A DNA stretch of 11,495 nt from assembly GCA_017513365.1 (NCBI GenBank), contig JAFXFY010000166.1, positions 1-11,495 on the forward strand. Reading direction: 5' to 3'. Positions 1-5,762 of this stretch are shown one piece after another. The position numbers were made by a program, and so were the translations under genes. The DNA is from Alphaproteobacteria bacterium (GTDB lineage Bacteria > Pseudomonadota > Alphaproteobacteria > CAAHEQ01 > UBA3637). A model generated the notes under the pieces. It saw only the letters and a program-made list of their open reading frames with translations. It was not told the origin of the DNA and searched no databases. How positions within the stretch are numbered: position 1 is the first letter of the stretch; every line of letters begins with the position of its first letter.

Positions 1-10
1 TAATTTTCAC

Positions 11-39
11 TTGATTTTTTTGAAAAAATAGTGTATATT
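11..39 (+). promoter_or_regulatory. Predicted sigma70-type promoter of rpsB-tsf
   Basis: A -35-like TTGATT (11-16) and a -10-like TATATT (34-39) are separated by exactly 17 bases. They match the consensus hexamers at 4/6 and 5/6 positions. Transcription would start near 45-47 and give a leader of about 130 bases before the rpsB start. This is prediction from sequence only. Confidence 0.55.
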
Positions 40-100
40 GCCTCCATTGCATCCAATTTTGGGGCAATATTACACATGTGAAGGCGGCGTGAAACGGTGG

Positions 101-170
101 TTTTTCGCTTCCGGTGTGATGAAAATCATATCTTACCTTCACAGAGGATTAACCGGAAGAAAAGAAAGGA
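101..170 (+). promoter_or_regulatory. Structured rpsB leader with hairpin beside the Shine-Dalgarno site
   Basis: CTTCCGGT (108-115) and its exact reverse complement ACCGGAAG (152-159) can form an 8-bp stem. Inside it, GTGA (116-119) can pair with TCAC (139-142) across an asymmetric internal loop. Alternatively TGAT-GAAA-ATCA (117-128) makes a small tetraloop hairpin. The 3' arm ends six bases before the Shine-Dalgarno AAGGA (166-170). Ribosomal protein S2 is known to repress its own operon through a leader structure in enterobacteria, and an analogous role here is inference. An in-frame extension of the rpsB reading frame back to an ATG at 97 would run through this structure. It has no good ribosome-binding site and does not resemble S2, so it is read as untranslated leader. 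Confidence 0.45.
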
Positions 171-177
171 TATTATT

Positions 178-924
178 ATGGCTCTTCCTACATTTACTAT
201 GCGTCAATTAATTGAATCTGGCGTACACTTTGGTCACAACGCTCGTCGTTGGAACCCGAAAATGGGACAATACATTTATGGTACACGTGAAGGTGTGCAT
301 ATCTTGGACTTAGGTCAAACAGTACCGGCTTTATACCGTGCTATGGAAGCCGTCCGTGATGTCGCCGCCAAAGGTGGCAAGGTATTGTTCGTTGGTACGA
401 AATTACAAGCTCGTGAACCGATTGCCGAAGCTGCTAAACGTTGCGGTCAATACTATGTAAACTGCAGATGGCTCGGCGGTATGCTCACAAACTGGAAAAC
501 AATTTCCGCCAGCATTAAACGCCTCAAAGAAATTGATGCTAAAACTGAAAAAGGCGAACTGGAAGGTTTGACCAAAAAAGAAAAATTGAACATCAGCCGT
601 GAACGTGAAAAATTGTTCGCTTCATTAGGTGGTATTCAAGATATGAACGGTCGTCCGGACATTATGTTCGTCATTGACACACCAAAAGAAAACTTGGCTG
701 TTCAAGAAGCTAAAAAATTGGGTATCCCAGTTGTAGCTATCTGCGACTCCAATGCTAACCCAGACGGTATCGCTTACCCAATCCCGGGTAACGATGATGC
801 TTTGCGTGCCATTAACCTATACTGCGAATTAATTTCCGGTGCTGTGTTAGACGGTATTCAAGCTGAATTAAAAGCAGCTGGCGTTGATGTCGGTGCCGCT
901 GTTGAACCGACTGTAGAAGCTTAA
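178..924 (+). CDS. rpsB: 30S ribosomal protein S2
   Basis: S2 is a 30S subunit protein at the head-body junction, needed for S1 binding and for initiation. The predicted protein has 248 residues, close to the 241 of E. coli. The N-terminus (MRQLIESGVHFGH, from residue 8) is the highly conserved S2 opening. The motif RWLGGMLTNW follows the central helical region, and the C-terminal Rossmann-like half carries PDIMFVIDTPKE and GIPVVAICDSN. The start at 178 is chosen because the family N-terminus begins there (MALPTFTMRQL) and AAGGA at 166-170 sits seven bases upstream. A longer in-frame start at 97 would add 27 unrelated residues. It is the first gene of a two-gene unit with tsf, the classical arrangement, with 97 bases between the genes. 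Translation may be controlled by the leader structure just upstream. Confidence 0.97.
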   Translation: MALPTFTMRQLIESGVHFGHNARRWNPKMGQYIYGTREGVHILDLGQTVPALYRAMEAVRDVAAKGGKVLFVGTKLQAREPIAEAAKRCGQYYVNCRWLGGMLTNWKTISASIKRLKEIDAKTEKGELEGLTKKEKLNISREREKLFASLGGIQDMNGRPDIMFVIDTPKENLAVQEAKKLGIPVVAICDSNANPDGIAYPIPGNDDALRAINLYCELISGAVLDGIQAELKAAGVDVGAAVEPTVEA

Positions 925-949
925 GTTCTTTTGATTTTGAGCTAAATAT

Positions 950-985
950 GGGGCGGTTCGGGTTTTATAAAATCCGTATCGCCTC
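950..985 (+). promoter_or_regulatory. Intergenic hairpin between rpsB and tsf
   Basis: GGGGCG (950-955) pairs with CGCCTC (980-985). The stem continues, with one T-T mismatch, through CGGGTTT (959-965) against AAATCCG (970-976), with TATA as the loop. This is about 15 pairs including three G-T wobbles. No run of T follows, so it is unlikely to be a full terminator. A partial attenuator, an RNA-processing site or a stability element is more likely. It may set the S2 to EF-Ts ratio, which is inference. Confidence 0.5.
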
Positions 986-1021
986 AACCATTTAAATTAG
1001 ATTTTTATATAGGAGATTATT

Positions 1022-1945
1022 ATGGCAGAAATTACAGCCTCTTTAGTAAAAGAATTGCGTGAAAAAACCGGTGCCGGCATGATGGAATGCAAAAAAGCCC
1101 TCACAGAAACAGCCGGTGATTTAGAAGGTGCTATTGACTTTTTGCGTAAAAAAGGGTTATCCGTTGCCGAAAAGAAAGCCGGCCGTATTGCTAACCAAGG
1201 TTTGGTAGCTGTGGCTGTGGACGGCAAACGTGGTGCGTTAGTAGAATTAAACTCTGAAACAGACTTCGTTGGTCGTAACGCTGAATTCCAAGCTTTCTTG
1301 GGTGATGTTGTCCAAATCGCTTTGGATAAAAAAGGTGATATTGACGCCGTTAAAGCCGCCGATAAAGGTGGTAAATCCGTTGAAGCCAACCTCACAGACT
1401 TAATTGCCAAAATCGGTGAAAATATGAGCTTGCGTCAATCTGCTTACGTTGATGTTGAAAACGGTGTTGTTGTGCCGTATATGCACTCTGCCGTTGTTCC
1501 AAACCAAGGTAAAATCGGCGTATTGGTTGCTTTAGAAAGCTCTGCCGATGAAGGCGCTTTAAAAGAACTCGGTCATAAATTAGCTATGCACATTGCGGCT
1601 GTAGCTCCGAAATTCAAAACAATTGATTCTGTTGACGCCGAAGCACTCGCTCGTGAAAAAGCCATTTATATGGAACAAGCTAAAAACTCCGGAAAACCGG
1701 CTAACATCGCCGAAAAAATGGTTGAAGGTCGTATCCGTAAATACTATGAAGAAGTTGTTTTAATGGAACAAGCTTTCATCATGGATCCGGATAAGAAAGT
1801 CAAGGATGTGATTGCTGAAGCTGCTAAAACAGCCGGCTCTGAAATTTCTTTGAAAAACTTTGTTCGCTACAACTTGGGTGAAGGCTTGGAAAAGAAAGAA
1901 GAAGATTTCGCCGCTGAAGTTGCTAAAGCCAGCAGCGGTTTATAA
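1022..1945 (+). CDS. tsf: Elongation factor Ts
   Basis: EF-Ts is the cytoplasmic guanine-nucleotide exchange factor that releases GDP from EF-Tu during translation. The 307-residue protein is full length for proteobacteria. An N-terminal UBA-like domain (about residues 1-55) contains the family signature LREKTGAGMMECKKAL. The EF-Tu-contacting motif TDFV is at residues 80-83 within SETDFVGRN. The duplicated core domain follows, then a helical hairpin region (about 215-260, AREKAIYMEQAKNSGKPANI). The C-terminal module ends with SLKNFVRYNLGEGLEKKEEDF. AGGAG (1011-1015) lies six bases before the ATG. It is co-transcribed with rpsB and followed at once by a strong terminator, so EF-Ts closes this transcription unit. 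Confidence 0.97.
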   Translation: MAEITASLVKELREKTGAGMMECKKALTETAGDLEGAIDFLRKKGLSVAEKKAGRIANQGLVAVAVDGKRGALVELNSETDFVGRNAEFQAFLGDVVQIALDKKGDIDAVKAADKGGKSVEANLTDLIAKIGENMSLRQSAYVDVENGVVVPYMHSAVVPNQGKIGVLVALESSADEGALKELGHKLAMHIAAVAPKFKTIDSVDAEALAREKAIYMEQAKNSGKPANIAEKMVEGRIRKYYEEVVLMEQAFIMDPDKKVKDVIAEAAKTAGSEISLKNFVRYNLGEGLEKKEEDFAAEVAKASSGL

Positions 1946-1959
1946 GTTAATTAACTGTG

Positions 1960-2008
1960 ATTGCTTCTCTTTCACATAGGTCAAACTATTGTAAGAGAGG
2001 CAATTTTT
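1960..2008 (+). terminator. Intrinsic terminator after tsf
   Basis: ATTGCTTCTCTT (1960-1971) and AAGAGAGGCAAT (1993-2004) form a 12-bp stem with a single wobble pair. It is extended inside by ACATAG (1974-1979) against CTATTGT (1986-1992) with one bulged T. The run TTTTT (2004-2008) follows directly. This is a textbook factor-independent terminator 15 bases after the tsf stop codon. Read-through could feed the small gene that starts at 2033. Confidence 0.8.
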
Positions 2009-2032
2009 GTATATAAAAGGGAGAAACAAAAC

Positions 2033-2257
2033 ATGGATAGTTATATTGTTTTCGCTGTTCGTGAGGCAATTAATACAGACCGAAAAATACAAAAATTGAA
2101 AAAACGCCTGATTTATTTTACCGCTATCGGCAGTATTGCCGGGTGGGCTCTTGGCAGTGTTTTGGGATATATTGTCGGAACAGAAAATGCACAAAAAGTG
2201 TCCGAACAAAAAACAGTTCTAAAATTGCAACAACCGCAAAAAACGATTGATGAATAA
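2033..2257 (+). CDS. Small single-span membrane protein with a glycine zipper, function unknown
   Basis: I do not recognise this 74-residue protein. It has a polar and basic N-terminal part (residues 1-25, ending KIQKLKKR), one hydrophobic segment (about 26-49), and a charged and glutamine-rich tail. The positive stretch before the span predicts the N-terminus inside and the C-terminus outside. Glycines stand at 33, 37, 41, 45 and 49, exactly every fourth residue, a glycine zipper that usually packs membrane helices into oligomers. The ATG at 2033 is chosen because AGGGAG (2018-2023) lies nine bases upstream. An in-frame TTG at 1961 lies inside the tsf terminator and is rejected. The gene sits between tsf and frr, the usual place of pyrH, but shows no kinase feature. 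No clear promoter of its own is visible. Its reality rests on the ribosome-binding site and the membrane pattern. Confidence 0.6.
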   Translation: MDSYIVFAVREAINTDRKIQKLKKRLIYFTAIGSIAGWALGSVLGYIVGTENAQKVSEQKTVLKLQQPQKTIDE

Positions 2258-2321
2258 TTGTTGCGTTTAATATTTCTTATTTGATGAATTGTCTTATTGA
2301 AAAAGCCTTTGTTTTTTTTGC

Positions 2322-2351
2322 TTGCAATACTGGGGGATTTTCTGTTATAAT
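2322..2351 (+). promoter_or_regulatory. Predicted extended -10 promoter of frr-uppS
   Basis: A perfect -10 TATAAT (2346-2351) is preceded by TGT (2343-2345), giving an extended -10 element. A weaker -35, TTGCAA (2322-2327), lies 18 bases upstream. Transcription would begin near 2358, about 30 bases before the frr ATG. Of the promoters in this window it has the best -10 box. Confidence 0.65.
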
Positions 2352-2387
2352 GGCACCATCTCAATTTAACAAAAAAGGACAATTAAA

Positions 2388-2948
2388 ATGAATTATTCAG
2401 AAATTAAAACCGATATGCAAACAAGACTTGGGAAAACACAAGAGGCTTTAAAAAAAGATTTTGCCGGTCTTCGTACGGGACGTGCCACAACCGCTTTGTT
2501 AGATCCAATTATGGTGGACGCTTATGGTTCTATGGTACCACTCAATCAAGTTGGTAACGTATCCGTTCCAGAAGCCAGAATGTTATCCGTTCAAGTATGG
2601 GATAAATCCTTAATGAAACACGTGGAAAAAGCCATTATGGAATCCGGCTTGGGATTAAATCCAATGAATGACGGCCAATGCATTCGCATTCCTATTCCGC
2701 CACTGTCCGAAGAACGTCGTATTGAGTTGTGTAAAATTGCCGGTAAATACACGGAAACAGCCAGAATTTCGGCCAGAAACATTCGCCGTGATGCGTTGGA
2801 TGAAGTTAAAAAACTCAAAAATGCGAATGAAATTTCCGAAGATGATCAAAAACGTTTTGAAACAGAGATTCAAACTTTAACGGACAACACCATCAAAGCA
2901 TTGGATGATATGTTAAAAGCCAAAGAAGTTGAAATTAAACAGGTGTAA
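2388..2948 (+). CDS. frr: Ribosome recycling factor
   Basis: RRF acts with EF-G in the cytoplasm to split the post-termination ribosome so that its subunits can be reused. The protein has 186 residues, the normal length (E. coli 185). The helical domain I contains the family hallmarks DFAGLRTGRAT (from about residue 25) and, near the C-terminus, KNANEISEDDQKRFETEIQ. Domain II is the inserted beta domain, with PLNQVGNVSVPEARMLSVQV and IRIPIPPLSEERR. AAGGA (2375-2379) lies eight bases before the ATG. In most proteobacteria pyrH directly precedes frr. Here frr instead has its own promoter and follows the small membrane-protein gene. Its stop is four bases from the uppS start. Confidence 0.97.
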   Translation: MNYSEIKTDMQTRLGKTQEALKKDFAGLRTGRATTALLDPIMVDAYGSMVPLNQVGNVSVPEARMLSVQVWDKSLMKHVEKAIMESGLGLNPMNDGQCIRIPIPPLSEERRIELCKIAGKYTETARISARNIRRDALDEVKKLKNANEISEDDQKRFETEIQTLTDNTIKALDDMLKAKEVEIKQV

Positions 2949-2952
2949 TCAA

Positions 2953-3651
2953 ATGAATATTCCCCACCACGTCGCAATTATTATGGACGGCAACGGCCGT
3001 TGGGCTCAAAAACGAGGATTGCCCAGAACAGCGGGTCATAAAGCCGGTGGGGAAACCTTAAAAAAAATATTGCCCTATCTAAAAAAACGAGGCGTTAAAG
3101 TCGTTACGTTATATGCTTTTTCATCCGAAAATTGGGCACGCCCCAAAGAAGAAGTAGATACCTTGATTAAATTATTCCGTGACTATTTAAATGGTGATAT
3201 CAGTGAGCTTAAAAAACAAAAAACACGCATTTCCTTTATCGGAAACAGACATAAATTTCCCGCTGATATCGTTCAAAAAATGAATGAGCTGGAATTAGAT
3301 ACGGAAAACAATAATGAATTTCATGTTGTCTTGGCACTCAGCTATGGGGCACGAGATGATATAACAGAGGCCGTCAAGCAAATCGTGGGACAAGCCGTTA
3401 TTGGTATGATAAAAGGCGATGAAATCACACAAGATTTAATTTCCGAAACACTGTCTACGCATCATATCCCCAACCCGGATTTGATTATTCGCACCAGTGG
3501 CGAACAACGCCTGAGTAATTTTTTGTTATGGGAAGCGGCCTACAGCGAGTTTTATTTTCCAAAAGTTCATTGGCCTGATTTTAATGAAACAGAAGTGGAT
3601 AAAGCCTTAGAGGTTTACACCTATCGCAATCGCCGTTTTGGTAAGATTTAA
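2953..3651 (+). CDS. uppS: Undecaprenyl diphosphate synthase (cis-prenyltransferase)
   Basis: UppS extends farnesyl diphosphate with eight isopentenyl units in cis to make C55 undecaprenyl diphosphate, the lipid carrier for peptidoglycan and other envelope glycans. The 232-residue protein starts MNIPHHVAIIMDGNGRWA. D12 in MDGNGRW is the conserved Mg-binding aspartate. Other family motifs are TAGHKAGGE (26-34), LYAFSSENW (53-61), SFIGNR (94-99), SYGARDD (130-136), RTSGEQRLSNFLLW (180-193) and AYSEFYF (196-202). The start at 2953 is preferred over an in-frame ATG at 2929, inside frr, because homologues begin there. AGGTG (2941-2945), overlapping the end of frr, lies seven bases upstream. The four-base gap to frr suggests translational coupling. 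A terminator follows, so uppS is separated from cdsA, unlike the usual continuous cluster. Confidence 0.96.
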   Translation: MNIPHHVAIIMDGNGRWAQKRGLPRTAGHKAGGETLKKILPYLKKRGVKVVTLYAFSSENWARPKEEVDTLIKLFRDYLNGDISELKKQKTRISFIGNRHKFPADIVQKMNELELDTENNNEFHVVLALSYGARDDITEAVKQIVGQAVIGMIKGDEITQDLISETLSTHHIPNPDLIIRTSGEQRLSNFLLWEAAYSEFYFPKVHWPDFNETEVDKALEVYTYRNRRFGKI

Positions 3652-3689
3652 CCCCTATCTTAAAATTATTTTATCACAATAAATTCAAT

Positions 3690-3722
3690 CGGTTTTTATC
3701 AAAAAATAAAGACCGTTTTTTT
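3690..3722 (+). terminator. Intrinsic terminator after uppS
   Basis: CGGTTTTTAT (3690-3699) pairs fully with ATAAAGACCG (3706-3715), one pair being G-T, around a six-base loop. Seven T residues follow (3716-3722). It lies 38 bases past the uppS stop and ends the frr-uppS unit. The rest of the 3652-3813 gap holds the cdsA promoter and nothing else recognisable. Confidence 0.85.
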
Positions 3723-3758
3723 ATATGGCTGAAGTCATTCTAACTTACCATTTAACAC

Positions 3759-3787
3759 TTGACAAGCCGTCAAAAATCTGCGATATT
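3759..3787 (+). promoter_or_regulatory. Predicted sigma70 promoter of the cdsA-to-lpxI envelope operon
   Basis: A perfect -35 TTGACA (3759-3764) is followed after 17 bases by GATATT (3782-3787), a 4/6 match to the -10. Transcription would start near 3794, about 20 bases before cdsA. The -35 is part of a short inverted repeat, TTGAC-N5-GTCAA (3759-3773), that could bind a regulator. This promoter probably serves all genes to the end of the window, since no later terminator or promoter is evident. Confidence 0.6.
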
Positions 3788-3813
3788 TTGGCTAATTAAC
3801 ATAAGGAGAAAAG

Positions 3814-4653
3814 ATGAAACTTTCTAATTTAGCATTACGCACGATATCTGCAGCCATATTGGCACCGCTTGTCTTGGGTAGCATTTGGTTCGGAGCCACT
3901 GTATATGAGTTGTATGCCATTCCGCTTTACACTGTTTTAATGGCCGTTTTTGGAGCTGGTCTTGCTTGGGAATGGGACCATATGTTCAACAAAAAAATCA
4001 CCATTTCGGGATTATGGACTGTTATTATCGCTTGTTTAACGGCTTTTTTAACTAAGGATAATCCACAATTTGCTTTATGGTTAATGTTGCTCGGCACATT
4101 AGCGGTTTATTTAAAATCACACCGCTCTTTAGCGATGGCTTTTGGCGTGCTGTACATTTGCGTACCTGTTATGGCACTCAGCTATATTTACTTCATCAAT
4201 GATGCCATTTCTCGTGAATTAGTCTTGTGGTTGTTCTTTGTTGTATGGGCAACAGATATCGGTGGCTATGTGATTGGATGTACGTTTAAAGGTCCTAAAA
4301 TTGCCCCAAAAATCAGTGCTAAAAAAACATGGTCCGGTTTTATCGGTGGTGTTTCTTTTGCTGCGGCAGTAGCCTATATTTTTGCTTTATTCTTAAAATC
4401 TTATGGATATTTGGATCATATGGATTTTACACGTGTCACTTGGATTTTGGTCAGTAGTGCCATCATCTTATCCATCTTTTCCCAAATCGGAGATTTCTTT
4501 GAATCCTATATTAAACGTCGTTTAGATTTAAAAGATTCCAGCAATATTATCCCTGGGCACGGTGGTTTATTTGACCGTGTGGACGGATTGTTATTCGCGT
4601 CCACATTAATGGGCATTGTTTTATTTTGTGTTAATCAAGGATGGTTCAAATGA
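3814..4653 (+). CDS. cdsA: Phosphatidate cytidylyltransferase (CDP-diglyceride synthase)
   Basis: CdsA is an inner-membrane enzyme that joins CTP and phosphatidic acid to give CDP-diacylglycerol, the precursor of all major phospholipids. The 279-residue protein is a polytopic membrane protein, with hydrophobic segments at about 10-30, 35-53, 65-80, 86-100, 107-127, 135-156, 175-195, 209-226 and 258-275. The CDS family signature spans residues 231-257: SYIKRR, then KD (240-241), then PGHGGLFDRVD (247-257). ATDIGGYVIG (146-155) and SAKKTWSGF (168-176) are the other conserved active-site loops. AAGGAG (3803-3808) lies five bases before the ATG. It leads the envelope operon. Its TGA stop (4651-4653) overlaps the ATG of rseP. 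In many proteobacteria dxr lies between these two genes, but it is absent here. Confidence 0.96.
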   Translation: MKLSNLALRTISAAILAPLVLGSIWFGATVYELYAIPLYTVLMAVFGAGLAWEWDHMFNKKITISGLWTVIIACLTAFLTKDNPQFALWLMLLGTLAVYLKSHRSLAMAFGVLYICVPVMALSYIYFINDAISRELVLWLFFVVWATDIGGYVIGCTFKGPKIAPKISAKKTWSGFIGGVSFAAAVAYIFALFLKSYGYLDHMDFTRVTWILVSSAIILSIFSQIGDFFESYIKRRLDLKDSSNIIPGHGGLFDRVDGLLFASTLMGIVLFCVNQGWFK

Positions 4654-5762
4654 TTGACAGTTTATTAAGCACAGGGTTGTATCTGTTCGCTTTTGTATTT
4701 GTGTTATCGGTTGTTGTTATCGTACACGAATGGGGGCATTTTATTGTTGCTCGTTTATGCGGGATTAAAGTAACACATTTTTCACTTGGCTTTGGGCGTG
4801 TTTTGTGGAAACGAACAGACAAAAAAGGAACTCAGTGGCAAGTATGCTTATGGCCACTGGGTGGATATGTTAAAATGTTGGGGGATGAAGACGCCGCCAG
4901 TGCAAAAACAGATGCCTCTAAAATCCCCGCATCCGAACGAAAATATATGTTTATGTCGCAACCTTTACACAAGCGGGCCGCAGTTATTTTTGCCGGACCG
5001 GCGATGAACTATGTTTTCGCCATTATATTGTTTACGGGTATGTTATTTTTTGTCGGACGAGGTGTTGTTCCACCGGTTGTTGGAGATTTTACAGAAAACT
5101 CACCAGCACAAGCAGCCGGCATGCAAGTTGGCGATCGTATTGTTGAGATGAACGGACACCCTATTTCGGAATGGTTGGACATTCAACGTGTTGTCCGTAT
5201 TTTAGAGTTTGAAAAAGAAGTTAATGTACAAGTTGATAGAAACGGAGAAGTATTATCGTTTACCATTCAACCAATTTATTATCCAAATACAGATAATATG
5301 CCCAAAATTGGTATCATCAGCAATCCGGAGTTGTTTTTTGCAGACAACAACCTCGGTTTGTGGGAGGCGTTTACTCAATCTATACGCTCAGTTATGACCA
5401 TTACACAAGACACACTGGTATATTTAGGACAAATTTTATTTAATAATCGCAGTGCTGATGGAATGCGTGGTCCTTTGGGAATTGCCGAAATGTCCGGTGA
5501 TGCCATTAAGGGTGGTATAGAAAATTTAATCTTGTTTATTGCCAATATTTCTGTGGCTGTTGGCTTTATGAACTTATTACCTATTCCATTATTGGATGGT
5601 GGGCATTTGTTCTTCTATGCCATTGAGGCCATTATTCGCAGACCATTGTCTGAACGTGTTCAAAATGGGTTGTTATGGGTTGGGATGTCATTGCTCATCG
5701 GATTATTGATGTACACCATGTTCTTAGACATTCCCCGTATTTTTGAGAGGATTTTCGGATGA
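4650..5762 (+). CDS. rseP: RseP/MmpA-type site-2 intramembrane zinc metalloprotease
   Basis: RseP-family proteases cut single-span membrane proteins within the bilayer. In E. coli the substrate is the anti-sigma factor RseA, and in Caulobacter the MmpA homologue cuts PodJ. The protein has 370 residues. The zinc-binding HEWGH (26-30) lies in the first membrane span. The second catalytic motif, NLLPIPLLDGGH (308-319) with D316, is near the C-terminus. There is a single PDZ domain (about 139-212, with SPAQAAGMQVGDRIVEMNG). E. coli RseP has two PDZ domains and about 450 residues, so this is the shorter type. The ATG at 4650 is chosen over one at 4641 because AAGGA (4637-4641) lies eight bases upstream and it makes an ATGA overlap with the cdsA stop. 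The gene ends in a second ATGA overlap with bamA. The substrate here is unknown. Confidence 0.95.
   Translation: MIDSLLSTGLYLFAFVFVLSVVVIVHEWGHFIVARLCGIKVTHFSLGFGRVLWKRTDKKGTQWQVCLWPLGGYVKMLGDEDAASAKTDASKIPASERKYMFMSQPLHKRAAVIFAGPAMNYVFAIILFTGMLFFVGRGVVPPVVGDFTENSPAQAAGMQVGDRIVEMNGHPISEWLDIQRVVRILEFEKEVNVQVDRNGEVLSFTIQPIYYPNTDNMPKIGIISNPELFFADNNLGLWEAFTQSIRSVMTITQDTLVYLGQILFNNRSADGMRGPLGIAEMSGDAIKGGIENLILFIANISVAVGFMNLLPIPLLDGGHLFFYAIEAIIRRPLSERVQNGLLWVGMSLLIGLLMYTMFLDIPRIFERIFG

Noticed and set aside
97..177. In-frame upstream extension of rpsB from an ATG at 97
   Set aside because: It adds 27 residues unlike any S2 N-terminus, runs through the leader stem and lacks a good Shine-Dalgarno, whereas the ATG at 178 has AAGGA at proper spacing.
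997..1410. 137-codon minus-strand open frame across the start of tsf
   Set aside because: It is antisense to a certain gene, has low-complexity Ser/Ala/Lys composition and no family resemblance.
1989..2017. Possible promoter TTGTAA-N17-TATAAA for the small gene
   Set aside because: It overlaps the terminator stem, and transcription would start near 2024, after the Shine-Dalgarno. The -35 is weak.
1961..2032. In-frame TTG start for the small membrane protein at 1961
   Set aside because: This stretch is the tsf terminator stem. The ATG at 2033 has its own AGGGAG.
2300..2320. Possible terminator between the small gene and frr (A-run, then T-run)
   Set aside because: Only A-T pairs are possible in the stem. 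It looks like AT-rich spacer.
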